This document shows positions 17,413 through 25,803 of a DNA stretch of 64,000 bases, in pieces. The notes below the pieces were generated by a model. That model made no database searches. It had not been told where the DNA came from and worked only from the letters and a program-made list of their open reading frames with translations. The stretch comes from Gemmiger sp. An87 (GTDB taxonomy: Bacteria > Bacillota > Clostridia > Oscillospirales > Ruminococcaceae): contig NZ_NFHD01000001.1 of NCBI RefSeq assembly GCF_002159185.1, forward strand, positions 1 to 64,000, written 5' to 3'. Every line of letters starts with the position of its first letter. Within the stretch, counting starts at the first letter, position 1. The translations under genes and the position numbers were made by a program.

Positions 17413-18378
17413 TTAGCCCTTGACCGCGCCGATGGTCAGACCGGAAATGAAGTATTTCTGGAAGAAGGGGTAGGCGCAGGCGATGGGGATAACGATGATA
17501 ACCGCGATGGCCATGCGCACGGATTCGGAGGGCATGGAGTTGCGGTACTGCTGCAGGCTCAGGCCGGCAGAGGGGTTGTTGGCGATGTAGTCCAGGTTCT
17601 TCATCATGTTGTTCAGAAGAGCCTGCAGGCTGACCAGGTTGTTCTTGGAGATGTACAAGCTGGACTGGAACCAGTCGTTCCAGTAGCCGAAGGTCAGGAA
17701 CAGACCGATGGTGGCGAATACAGGCTTGGAGATGGGAATCACGATCCGGCCGAAGATGGTCAGCTGGGAAGCGCCGTCGATCTTGGCGGATTCGATGATG
17801 GAATCCGGTATGGTGGTGCGGAAGAAGGTCTTACAGATGATCACGTTGAAGCTTGAGACCGCCAGCGGCAGGATCAAGCACCAGATGGTGTCGTTCAGGT
17901 GCAGCATGTTGGCCACAACCACGTAGTTGGCAACCATGCCGCCGTTGAAGATCATGGGGATGAAGACCACCCAGTTGAAGAAGCCGCGCAGGCGGTACTG
18001 GGGGCGGGAGAGCACGTAGCCCATGCTGGTGGTCAGCAGCACGCCGATGATGGTACCCACCACGGTAACGATGACGGAGATCAGCAGCGCGTGGGAGATG
18101 GTGCCCCGCTCGTTCCACAAAAACTGGTAAGCGGCGGAGGAGAAGGTCTCAGGCCACAGAGCGTAGCCGTGGGTGCGAATGGATTCCTCCGAGCTGACCG
18201 AGATCATGATGACGTAGAAAACAGGGAACAGGCACACGAAGGAAAGCAGGGCAAACAGGGCGTTGAACGCAGCGTTGGTGGCCGGTTTGATCCGGTCCAG
18301 CTTGGCCGTGGCGCGGGCTTCCTCGCGCTCGATGGATTTTTGCTCCTTGCGGAGCTTGCGCTTTTCAGAAACGGTCAT
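17413..18378 (-). CDS. Sugar ABC transporter permease (LplC/YtcP type)
   Basis: A 321-residue membrane protein of the CUT1 class with six predicted transmembrane segments. The ATPase-contact EAA loop is visible in IIESAKIDGASQLTIFGRIV. The protein ends in the usual FISGLTIGAVKG. The ATG at 18378 follows GGAGGAGCATC; the ORF extends to 18468 without support. Its N terminus is highly charged (SEKRKLRKEQKSIEREE). It pairs with the next gene upstream. No ATPase gene lies nearby, so a shared MsmK/UgpC-like ATPase elsewhere is expected. Confidence 0.92.
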   Translation of the reverse strand: MTVSEKRKLRKEQKSIEREEARATAKLDRIKPATNAAFNALFALLSFVCLFPVFYVIMISVSSEESIRTHGYALWPETFSSAAYQFLWNERGTISHALLISVIVTVVGTIIGVLLTTSMGYVLSRPQYRLRGFFNWVVFIPMIFNGGMVANYVVVANMLHLNDTIWCLILPLAVSSFNVIICKTFFRTTIPDSIIESAKIDGASQLTIFGRIVIPISKPVFATIGLFLTFGYWNDWFQSSLYISKNNLVSLQALLNNMMKNLDYIANNPSAGLSLQQYRNSMPSESVRMAIAVIIVIPIACAYPFFQKYFISGLTIGAVKG

Positions 18379-18395
18379 GATGCTCCTCCTTTCTC

Positions 18396-19370
18396 TTAGA
18401 TGATGGCGCTGTCGGAATCCAGCTTGGAAACGATGAAGTTGGCCAGCAGGATGGTTGCGCAGCAGCATACCGCCTGGAACAGGCCGGCGGCCGCGATCTG
18501 GCCGATGGACATGCCGTTGGTGCGCAGGTTCTGGAAGATGAAGGTATCGAAGGTGCTGGCCACGTTGTACAGGGAGTTGGGCACGCCCTGGGTGACCTGG
18601 TAGAACAGACCGAAGTCGGAGTAGAAGATCTTACCGATGTTCAGGATGAACATGATGATGATCATGGGCTTGATGGAGGGGATGGTGATGTACTTGGCCT
18701 GCTGCCACTTGGTGGCGCCGTCCAGCAGGGCGGCCTCATACAGGGTGCCGTCGATGCCGGTGATGCTGGCCAGGTAAACCACCATGTTGTAGCCCAGAGA
18801 CTTCCAGGTGGACATGAAGGCCAGAATGAAGGGCCAGTAGATGGGGGCCGAGTACCACATGACCTTTTCGCCGCCCAGAGCGGTGATGATGTTGTTGGCC
18901 AGGCCCTTGTCGGGATTCAGGAAGGCGTATACGAAGTAGCTGACCACGACCCAGGACATGAAGTAGGGGAAGAACATCATGGTCTGGTAGCACTTCGAGG
19001 CGAACTTGGAGTACAGCTGGTTGATGATGATCGCCAGGGTGACCGGAATCACCAGGTTGATGACGATGAACACCAGGTTGTACAGCAGAGTGTTGCGCAG
19101 CAGCATGCCGAAGGTGTTGCTGCTCAGGAAGAAATTGAAGTTTTGGAACCCGCACCAGTCACTCTGGAACAGGCTGGCTAAGAAGCCTTTGCCGGGGGCC
19201 AGTCTGAAATCCTTGAAGGAAATGATCAGGCCGAACATCGGCAGGTAGCAGAACACGGCGAACCAGATGGTTGCGGGCAGACCGAGCAGGGTGAGCTCCG
19301 TGTCGTCGCGGGTCCAGCGCCTGTGTTTGGGTCGTGCCTGGGCGGAGGCAGCGGTCTTCTCCTTTTTCAT
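18396..19370 (-). CDS. Sugar ABC transporter permease (LplB/YteP type)
   Basis: First gene of the long minus-strand operon. The 324-residue product has six hydrophobic segments and the EAA loop in LYEAALLDGATKWQQAKYI. The N-terminal tail is basic (PKHRRWTRDDTELT). The ATG at 19370 follows AAAGGAGTGCCCAC; the upstream part of the ORF is not supported. The gene is preceded by a sigma-A-type promoter and a LacI-type palindrome. Confidence 0.92.
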   Translation of the reverse strand: MKKEKTAASAQARPKHRRWTRDDTELTLLGLPATIWFAVFCYLPMFGLIISFKDFRLAPGKGFLASLFQSDWCGFQNFNFFLSSNTFGMLLRNTLLYNLVFIVINLVIPVTLAIIINQLYSKFASKCYQTMMFFPYFMSWVVVSYFVYAFLNPDKGLANNIITALGGEKVMWYSAPIYWPFILAFMSTWKSLGYNMVVYLASITGIDGTLYEAALLDGATKWQQAKYITIPSIKPMIIIMFILNIGKIFYSDFGLFYQVTQGVPNSLYNVASTFDTFIFQNLRTNGMSIGQIAAAGLFQAVCCCATILLANFIVSKLDSDSAII

Positions 19371-19431
19371 GTGGGCACTCCTTTCAGTTGATCGATCATG
19401 CGGAAAAACGGTTGACAACCATTAACGATAG

Positions 19432-19443
19432 TTAACATGTTAA
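19432..19443. promoter_or_regulatory. LacI-type operator, glycan operon side
   Basis: The perfect palindrome TTAACATGTTAA lies just downstream of the predicted start of the minus-strand operon and matches the TTAAC/GTTAA arms of the site near the lacI promoter. Repression by the neighbouring LacI protein is inferred. Confidence 0.6.
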
Positions 19444-19470
19444 TCACGCATGTTTTCATTTGTTAGCTTA

Positions 19471-19499
19471 ATATTAACCTGTCCCCAGAGGGTTGTCAA
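19471..19499 (-). promoter_or_regulatory. Promoter of the glycan operon
   Basis: On the minus strand TTGACA (19494-19499) is separated by 17 bases from TAATAT (19471-19476), a near-consensus sigma-A promoter pointing into the permease gene. Confidence 0.7.
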
Positions 19500-19603
19500 C
19501 CGGCAAACTGCACAAGTTTCAAGACTTTTTGTTGACATTGCTTCATTTTTGTGAATAATCCATAAAAATTAAATGAAGTTTTTGAGCAGAAAAAGGAATA
19601 TGG

Positions 19604-19617
19604 TTAACACGTGTTAA
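19604..19617. promoter_or_regulatory. LacI-type operator, lacI side
   Basis: TTAACACGTGTTAA is a perfect 14-base palindrome immediately upstream of the lacI -35 region. Shape and symmetry are those of LacI/CcpA-type sites. Autoregulation is likely. Confidence 0.65.
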
Positions 19618-19625
19618 TAAATGTA

Positions 19626-19654
19626 TTGTGTTTCGAGTTTAGATAAGGTATAAT
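19626..19654 (+). promoter_or_regulatory. Promoter of the lacI-family gene
   Basis: TTGTGT (19626-19631), 17-base spacer and a consensus TATAAT (19649-19654). An alternative upstream -35 TTGACA lies at 19532-19537 with ATAATC 17 bases later. Confidence 0.6.
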
Positions 19655-19699
19655 TATAAAAAGCAAAACTGAATGCGAAAAAGACGGGAGTGTAGCATC

Positions 19700-20725
19700 A
19701 TGTGTAAACCAACCATGCAGGACATTGCGGACGCATTGTCAACTTCCCGCGTTTCGGTGTGGAAGGCGCTGAACAACCGGCCCGGCGTATCGGATGCGCT
19801 GCGCCAGCAGATTCAGGAAAAGGCACGGGAAATGGGCTACTGGCAGCCTGCGGCGGCCCCTGCGGCGGTGCAGGAGCCCAGTCACGGCCGTACGGTGGCG
19901 GTGGCGGTGTGCCGGCCGGAATCGTCACTGTTCTGGATGCAGATCATCCACCAGATCGCAAAGGATCTGTCGAGGAAAGATGTTAATCTGATGTATACCT
20001 ACCTGCCCACCGGGTACAGGGAAGGATACACCCTGCCCTCCAGCCTGACCGACGGCTCGGTGGAGGGAATCATCGTGCTCAATGTTTACTCTCCGCCCAT
20101 CTTCCAGATGCTGGCGGACCTTCCGCTGCCCAAGGTCTACCTGGATACCATCCCGTCCATGCCCTTTGACCGGCTGAACGGGGACCTTCTGCTCATCGAA
20201 GGCCGGGAGCCCATCCGCCGCATTACCAGCCGTTTGCTGGACAAGGGATACACCCGACTGGGATTTTTGGGCGACGTTAACTACGCCCAGACCAACACCG
20301 ACCGCTACCGCGGTTTTCTGGATGCATTTGCTGAGCGTGGCATTACCCCCGACCCGGCCCTTTCCATGACAGGTGCTCTGGGGCTGCGCACCCACTACGA
20401 GGAGCTCAGCCATTTCCTGGACAAGCTGCCGGTTCAGCCGGACGGGTTTGTATGTGTGAGCGACTACATCGCCCATTTTATTCAGCGCTACTACGAGGAG
20501 CACGGTGTGGAAGCAGGCCGTGTTCCGGCGCTGACAGGCTTTGACAACAACGCCGAGTATCTGAACGTGGCCGAGCGCATCACCACGGTGGAGGTGCGCC
20601 CCAAGACCCTGGGGGCCCGGCTGGCCAGCAAGATTTTGTTCCTGCTGGAGCACCCGGGTCTGGCCCAGGAGGTCAGCTATGTGTCCTCGGACGTGCTGTA
20701 CCGGGGTGCGCTGGCCGGGGAGTAA
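19700..20725 (+). CDS. LacI-family transcriptional regulator
   Basis: A 341-residue repressor: an N-terminal helix-turn-helix (PTMQDIADALSTSRVSVWKALNNRPGVS, read in two parts) and hinge, then a periplasmic-binding-protein-like sensor domain ending in the DNA-distal lobe. The ATG at 19700 is chosen because GGGAGTG sits seven bases before it; the ORF begins 27 bases earlier. Two insertions-free residues of note are W and K in the recognition helix (SVWKAL), where many LacI proteins have TVSRAL. It is divergent from the glycan operon and faces matching palindromes, so it probably controls that operon in response to a mannose/GlcNAc sugar. It is convergent with the GntR gene, six bases away. Confidence 0.93.
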   Translation: MCKPTMQDIADALSTSRVSVWKALNNRPGVSDALRQQIQEKAREMGYWQPAAAPAAVQEPSHGRTVAVAVCRPESSLFWMQIIHQIAKDLSRKDVNLMYTYLPTGYREGYTLPSSLTDGSVEGIIVLNVYSPPIFQMLADLPLPKVYLDTIPSMPFDRLNGDLLLIEGREPIRRITSRLLDKGYTRLGFLGDVNYAQTNTDRYRGFLDAFAERGITPDPALSMTGALGLRTHYEELSHFLDKLPVQPDGFVCVSDYIAHFIQRYYEEHGVEAGRVPALTGFDNNAEYLNVAERITTVEVRPKTLGARLASKILFLLEHPGLAQEVSYVSSDVLYRGALAGE

Positions 20726-20731
20726 GCCCGG

Positions 20732-21454
20732 TCAGCGGTCCACCTCGATCAAAAAACTGCTGCTGCCTGCGGGGTAGTAGCTCTCGGTATATTCCACCCG
20801 CTTTCCGTCGCCGGTCAGGCCGGTGGAGGTGATCAGAATGGTCGGTTCAAAGGGGCTGATCTCCAGCTGTGCCGCCACCTCGGCGGGCGGCGGTACCACC
20901 TCCAGCCGGCGGCTGGCGTGGCGTACCACCAGCCCGCGGCCGGCCATCACCTCATAGAAGGAAAGGTCGGTGAAGTCCAGCTGGGCCATGTCCGGAAAGA
21001 GCTTGTGGGGCACGTACAGCGTGGTGTAAACCACGGGCGCGTTGTTCCGGTAGCCCTCCAGGTGACGCAGCCGGACCAGCCGGGTCACCTTGGCCCCGGC
21101 GGGCAGCTGCAGTTCCCGGGCTGCCGCCTCGGGCGCCCGCTCCACCGCCAGATCCAGCACACGGGTGCGCAGGGTGCGGTGGTTTTTTTCGCTCTCGGCC
21201 CGGTAGCCGGTGACGAACCGGGTGGACTCGTGGGCCACCTTGGGCTCGGTCACAAAGGTGCCCCTGCCCTTGACGCGCATCAGCCAGCCCTCCCGGGCCA
21301 GCGTGTCCAGCGCCTGGCGCAGGGTGGGGCGGCTGACGCCCAGCAGGGCGCACAGCTCATTTTCTGTGGGGATCTGGCTCCCCACCGGGTATTCACCGGA
21401 CTGGATGCGGCCGCGGATGTACTCCGCGGCCTGCTCGTGCAGCGCTTGTGCCAT
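20732..21454 (-). CDS. GntR/HutC-family regulator with UTRA domain
   Basis: A 240-residue repressor. The winged helix is at about 1-75 (EQAAEYIRGRIQSGEYPVGS, then ENELCALLGVSRPTLRQALD). The ligand-binding UTRA domain fills the rest. AAAGGAG lies nine bases before the ATG. It is downstream of and co-directional with the isomerase-like gene, and most likely controls the divergent promoters at 23251-23348, where a TTTGTA/TACAAA palindrome is found. Effectors of this family are usually sugar phosphates. Confidence 0.93.
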   Translation of the reverse strand: MAQALHEQAAEYIRGRIQSGEYPVGSQIPTENELCALLGVSRPTLRQALDTLAREGWLMRVKGRGTFVTEPKVAHESTRFVTGYRAESEKNHRTLRTRVLDLAVERAPEAAARELQLPAGAKVTRLVRLRHLEGYRNNAPVVYTTLYVPHKLFPDMAQLDFTDLSFYEVMAGRGLVVRHASRRLEVVPPPAEVAAQLEISPFEPTILITSTGLTGDGKRVEYTESYYPAGSSSFLIEVDR

Positions 21455-21478
21455 AATTGATGTCTCCTTTTGCGTGGG

Positions 21479-23218
21479 TCAGCCGCGCACGCAGGCGGCA
21501 ATGACCTTGACCGGTGCGCCGTCCGGGGCCTCGATGCGATAGTCGCCCGCGGCCTGGGGCAGGATGCAGGTCTCGCCGTAGTGCAGCTCCATGGGAGCAA
21601 AGGCTCCGCTGGGGCTGGTCAGCAATGCCCGCTCGCCGTCCACCAGGTTCAGCACGTGGACGCTGCCGTTGCGCGGCATGTCGGCGGTTCGGTCGGTGGT
21701 GATGCGGAAGGTGTCGATGAACTCCCGCTCGTGCAGGCCGGTGCGCTCCAGGGTGGTGTGCTCGTCCTGTTTCAGCACCCGGGCCTGATGAATCAGATTT
21801 TCGCTCACCCATTTGGTGTCCCGGTCCCACTGGATGTTGGCCATGCCGTGGTCCAGATGGATGGGCCGGGGCTTGCCGTCCAGATCCAGGCGGCCCCAGT
21901 CCCACATCTTGAAGGTGAAGATGTAGGGAGTGGAGCTGATCTCCAGCACCATGGTGCCCGCGCCGGAGCAGTGGGTGGTGCCCGCGGGGATCAGCACATG
22001 GTCGTGCTTTTTCACCGGGAAATTGTTGATGTATTTTTCGGCCGGGAAGGGCGCTTCGCCCGCCTGGGCGCGGCGCAGGTCGGCCTCCATGGCGGCCGGG
22101 TCCACACCCTCTTTGACGCCCAGCCAGACCGAGGCGTTCTCGTCGGCGTCCAGGATGTAGTAGCTCTCGTCCTGGGTGTAGTTCATATGGAAGTTCTGCT
22201 GGATGTACTCGGTCAGGGGATGTACCTGCAGCGACAGATTCTGCCCGCCCACCGTATCCAGCATATCAAACCGGATGGGGAATTCCTTGCCGAACCGTGC
22301 GTGTACCCGCTCGCCCAGCAAGGCGCGGGGCTGCTGCAGCACCAGGTTCAGCGCGGGAGTCTGGATCAGATGGCCGCCGAAATCCAGCAGCAGGCTGTTT
22401 TCCTCGGGCACGCCGTCGAAGCTCCAGGCGTAGTTGCTGCCGTTCTCCGGCAGGGCAAAATGGTCCTTCATCCAGTGACCGCCCCAGACACCCGGGTCAA
22501 AGTAGGGTACCATCCGGAAGGGACGGCGGGCGGTCTGACGCAGCGCTTCCCGGTAGGAGGCGCCGTCCACCATGGCAGGGCTGCCTTCGGTGGTCATATC
22601 CAGATAGAAATCCATGGTGTTCAGCAGGTGATCCTTTTCCCGGTCCGCCCAGCGCCACTCGGCAAAGAAGCCGCGCTTGTACTTTTTCAGCTTGGGCAGG
22701 TCGGTCTGGGCGGTGCGCCAGTTGCTCATGCCCCGGCGGTACCGCAGCTGGATTTCCCAGCGGGTGATGTCCGCCACCACCTGCACATCACCGGGATGCA
22801 CCAGTGTGGCGCCCACGCCATAAACCAGCACCAGCCCGGCGGGCGCTTCCTGAATGTGACGGCGAACCTCAGCCAGCTTGTCTTCATAGAAGAAATCCTT
22901 CAGCCGGCGGGTCGTCATGATGCCGAATACCGGGTCATTGGGCAGCAGGTCCTGCTCCAGGGCGGCATCCAGCTTTTCCGGCTCAAAGGCCAGGTCATCG
23001 CTGTGGATCACCAGCACCGGCTCCAGGCCGGTCAGTCCCTCCAGCAGCTCCTGCTGGTCCACGCCGGGGTAGCACTCCACAGTGAGCACCCGCTTGCCTT
23101 CGGCGGCGGCGCGCAGCATGGGCATGATCTGCGCAAAGCCCTCGGCCAGCCGCGCCTCGGGGCAGTTGACCTCCACGTGGGGGTACAATACATAATTACC
23201 GGATCGTACTTTTTCCAT
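21479..23218 (-). CDS. Two-domain mannose-6-phosphate isomerase-like protein
   Basis: 579 residues, about twice the size of a type I isomerase. The C-terminal ~350 residues (from about FDPGVWGGHWMK) are a class I isomerase-like cupin pair: LSLQVHPLTEYI and DESYYILD give the metal-site Gln/His and Glu, and IPAGTTHCSG the later His. The first ~200 residues look like a P-loop/uridine-kinase-like domain, but the phosphate loop reads GKRVLTVECYPGVD and lacks the GxxxxGK[ST] pattern. The reaction is unknown; it may isomerise a sugar (phosphate) of the adjacent pathway or sense it. Its promoter diverges from the ROK operon. An ordinary manA exists 20 kb away, so this is not the housekeeping copy. 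Confidence 0.75.
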   Translation of the reverse strand: MEKVRSGNYVLYPHVEVNCPEARLAEGFAQIMPMLRAAAEGKRVLTVECYPGVDQQELLEGLTGLEPVLVIHSDDLAFEPEKLDAALEQDLLPNDPVFGIMTTRRLKDFFYEDKLAEVRRHIQEAPAGLVLVYGVGATLVHPGDVQVVADITRWEIQLRYRRGMSNWRTAQTDLPKLKKYKRGFFAEWRWADREKDHLLNTMDFYLDMTTEGSPAMVDGASYREALRQTARRPFRMVPYFDPGVWGGHWMKDHFALPENGSNYAWSFDGVPEENSLLLDFGGHLIQTPALNLVLQQPRALLGERVHARFGKEFPIRFDMLDTVGGQNLSLQVHPLTEYIQQNFHMNYTQDESYYILDADENASVWLGVKEGVDPAAMEADLRRAQAGEAPFPAEKYINNFPVKKHDHVLIPAGTTHCSGAGTMVLEISSTPYIFTFKMWDWGRLDLDGKPRPIHLDHGMANIQWDRDTKWVSENLIHQARVLKQDEHTTLERTGLHEREFIDTFRITTDRTADMPRNGSVHVLNLVDGERALLTSPSGAFAPMELHYGETCILPQAAGDYRIEAPDGAPVKVIAACVRG

Positions 23219-23250
23219 TGGAAACGCCTCCTCGCTTTTGCTGTGCTTAC

Positions 23251-23279
23251 AGCATAGGCGGTTTTTTTACACATGTCAA
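23251..23279 (-). promoter_or_regulatory. Promoter of the isomerase-like/GntR operon
   Basis: Minus strand: TTGACA (23274-23279), 17-base spacer, TATGCT (23251-23256). Its -35 forms half of an inverted repeat GTCAA-N6-TTGAC (23275-23290). Confidence 0.6.
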
Positions 23280-23313
23280 TACATTTTGACTATTTTGAAG
23301 AAAAAATGGTTGA

Positions 23314-23348
23314 TTTGTATTTACAAATATTCGGCAGATGCGTATACT
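23314..23348 (+). promoter_or_regulatory. Promoter and GntR operator of the ROK operon
   Basis: TTTACA (23320-23325), 17-base spacer, TATACT (23343-23348) point to the ROK gene. The palindrome TTTGTA-TT-TACAAA (23314-23327) overlaps the -35 and is a good candidate for the GntR site. Confidence 0.6.
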
Positions 23349-23385
23349 GAAGCAAGAAGCATCACATAAGGAAGGACGATAGTGT

Positions 23386-24267
23386 ATGAATACTCCGTTG
23401 CTTTGCCTGGACGTGGGCGGAACCGAGATCAAGGGCGCAGTGGTCTGCGACGGGCGGCTGCTGACCCCGCTGCGGCATTTCCCCTCCCGCTCCCACGAGG
23501 ACCGGGAAACCCTGCTGCAGAATTTTACCTCCATCATCCGGGCACTGCTGAACGAGCCCGGCGCCCCGAAAGCGGTGGGCGGGCTGCGGCTGGCATTCCC
23601 CGGCCCCTTTGATTACCCGAACGGCATCTGCCTGGTACAGGGGCTGGACAAGTACGACGCGCTGTACGGCGTGAGCCTGCGCAAGGAGCTGTTCGACCGG
23701 CTGCCCGGTCTGCTGGAAAGGCCGGAGGACATCCGCTTTATCAATGATGTGGCGGCCTTTGCCCTGGGCGAGACCCATTACGGCGATGCGCGGGGCAGCG
23801 CCCGGTCCATATCGGTGTGCATCGGTACCGGCTGCGGCAGCGCCTTCTGCATGGGCGAGGGCCTGGCGCCGGACGGCATCCCCGGTGTGCCCAAGGGCGG
23901 CGAGATCTATCCCACGCCGTTTCTGGGCAAATGCATCGACGACATCGTCTCCAAGCGTGGTCTGGTGGAGCTGACCAGCCAGCGGTTGGGCGAGCCGATG
24001 GAGGGCGCGGCGCTGGCGGCCCGGGTTGCGGCGGGCGACGAGCAGGCAGCCGCCTGCTTTTTGGAATTCGGCGGCCGCCTGCACGATGCGCTGGAACCCT
24101 TCCTGCGCCAGTTCCGGCCGGAATGCCTCTGCGTGGGCGGTCAGATCACCCGCAGCTTTTCCATGTTCGGCGGCCCGCTGCAGGACCTCTGCCTGGAATT
24201 GGGGACCAAACTCTTCGTGGCGGCGGACACCTCCGAGCTGGCCATGGCGGGCCTTTGCACCCTGTAA
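23386..24267 (+). CDS. ROK-family sugar kinase
   Basis: A 293-residue protein with the ROK/hexokinase phosphate loop LDVGGTEIKGAV near the N terminus, the sugar-binding INDVAAFALGE segment near 120, and the second phosphate motif CIGTGCGSAF. No N-terminal helix-turn-helix is present, so it is an enzyme rather than a NagC-type repressor. The zinc motif CxCGxxGCxE of typical ROK kinases is absent; the corresponding stretch is GGEIYPTPFLGKCIDD. Phosphorylation of a hexose or amino sugar is inferred. It opens a four-gene operon with xylulokinase, DUF4867 and an isomerase. Confidence 0.85.
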   Translation: MNTPLLCLDVGGTEIKGAVVCDGRLLTPLRHFPSRSHEDRETLLQNFTSIIRALLNEPGAPKAVGGLRLAFPGPFDYPNGICLVQGLDKYDALYGVSLRKELFDRLPGLLERPEDIRFINDVAAFALGETHYGDARGSARSISVCIGTGCGSAFCMGEGLAPDGIPGVPKGGEIYPTPFLGKCIDDIVSKRGLVELTSQRLGEPMEGAALAARVAAGDEQAAACFLEFGGRLHDALEPFLRQFRPECLCVGGQITRSFSMFGGPLQDLCLELGTKLFVAADTSELAMAGLCTL

Positions 24268-24300
24268 AAGTGAATCGATCAAGAAAGGCGGCGCATTGCA

Positions 24301-25785
24301 ATGTATTATATCGGTGTGGACCTGGGCACCTCGGCCTGCAAATTCCTGCTCGTGGATGAGGCGGGCCAGGTGTGCCGGGAGCTCACCCGCGAATATCCTC
24401 TCTCCATGCCCAGAACCGGCTGGAGCGAACAGGACCCGGCGCTCTGGTGGCAGGCCTGCCTGAGCGGCATCCCCACACTGCTGGAGGGCTTCGACGCGGC
24501 CCAGGTACAGGGCATGGGCATCGGTGGCCAGATGCACGGCCTGGTGGCGCTGGACAGTGAGGGCCAGGTGCTGCGCCCGGCCATCCTCTGGAACGACGGC
24601 CGCACGGCGGAGCAGACCGAATATCTGAATACTGTAATCGGCAAAAAGGAGCTGAGCCGCCTCACCGGCAACATCGCCTTTGCCGGATTCACGGCCCCCA
24701 AGCTGCTCTGGATGCGCGAGCAAGAGCCGGAGCTGTTCGGGCGTATCGCCAAAATTCTGCTGCCCAAGGATTATCTGGTCTGGAAACTGACCGGCTGCTT
24801 CTCCACCGATTATTCGGATGCCTCCGGTATGCTGCTGCTGGACGTGGAGCACAAGTGCTGGAGCGAGGAGATGTGCCGCATCTGCGGCGTGAAGCCGGAA
24901 TGGCTGGCCGAGCTGCACGAAAGCTGGCAGGAGGTGGGCTGCCTGCAGCCCCAGGCCGCTCAGGCGCTGGGCCTGCCCGAAGGGGTGAAGGTCTGCGCCG
25001 GTGCGGGTGACAACGCGGCCGCCGCCATCGGCACCGGTACGGTGGGCGAGGGACGGTGCAACATCAGCCTGGGCACCTCCGGCACCATCTTCATCAGCCG
25101 GGAGCGCTTTGGCGTGGATGGGGCCAACGGTCTGCACGCCTTTGCCCATGCGGACGGCGGCTGGCACCTGATGGGCTGTATGCTGTCCGCCGCATCCTGC
25201 AACAAGTGGTGGATGGATGAAATTCTGAAGGTGAGCGCGGCGGATTATCCCGCCGAGCAGGCCCCCATTGCCCGGGAAAAGCTGGGCCGCAATTCGGTAT
25301 ACTTCCTGCCCTATCTGATGGGCGAGCGCAGCCCCATCAACGACACCAACGCCCGGGGCACCCTGATCGGCATGAGCATGAACACCACCCGGGCCGACAT
25401 CACCCAGGCGGTGCTGGAGGGCGTGGCCTTCGCCATCCGGGATTCCTTCGAGGCTGCCCGCTCGGCGGGTGCGGTGATTCCCCGGTCCGGCTTGTGCGGC
25501 GGCGGCGCCAAGAGCCCCCTGTGGGGTACCATTCTGGCCAACGTGCTGGGCATTCCGCTGGACCTCCCGGTCACCGAGCAGGGCCCCGGCTACGGCGGCG
25601 CGCTGCTGGCCATGGTCTGCTGCGGCCGTTTCGCCTCGGTGCGCGAGGCTGCGGACACACTGGTCCATGTGAGCCGGACCATCCAGCCGGACCCGGAGCT
25701 GACCGCCCGGTACGAGGAGCGTTATCAGAAGTTCCGCCGGATTTACCCGGCCTGCAAAGAGCTGTTCGGCGCGCTGGCGGATTGA
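24301..25785 (+). CDS. xylB: Xylulokinase-type FGGY kinase
   Basis: ATP-dependent kinase of D-xylulose or a related ketose. The 494-residue length and motifs are those of XylB: YIGVDLGTSACKFLLVD at the N terminus, the substrate motif GIGGQMHGLVALD, AILWNDGRT, and the C-terminal GLCGGGAKSPLW. AAAGGCGGCG precedes the ATG by about 10 bases. In this operon the true substrate is set by the isomerase two genes downstream and may be another pentulose (such as ribulose) or deoxyketose. Confidence 0.9.
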   Translation: MYYIGVDLGTSACKFLLVDEAGQVCRELTREYPLSMPRTGWSEQDPALWWQACLSGIPTLLEGFDAAQVQGMGIGGQMHGLVALDSEGQVLRPAILWNDGRTAEQTEYLNTVIGKKELSRLTGNIAFAGFTAPKLLWMREQEPELFGRIAKILLPKDYLVWKLTGCFSTDYSDASGMLLLDVEHKCWSEEMCRICGVKPEWLAELHESWQEVGCLQPQAAQALGLPEGVKVCAGAGDNAAAAIGTGTVGEGRCNISLGTSGTIFISRERFGVDGANGLHAFAHADGGWHLMGCMLSAASCNKWWMDEILKVSAADYPAEQAPIAREKLGRNSVYFLPYLMGERSPINDTNARGTLIGMSMNTTRADITQAVLEGVAFAIRDSFEAARSAGAVIPRSGLCGGGAKSPLWGTILANVLGIPLDLPVTEQGPGYGGALLAMVCCGRFASVREAADTLVHVSRTIQPDPELTARYEERYQKFRRIYPACKELFGALAD

Positions 25786-25803
25786 GAAAGGAAGGAAGCA
25801 AGT

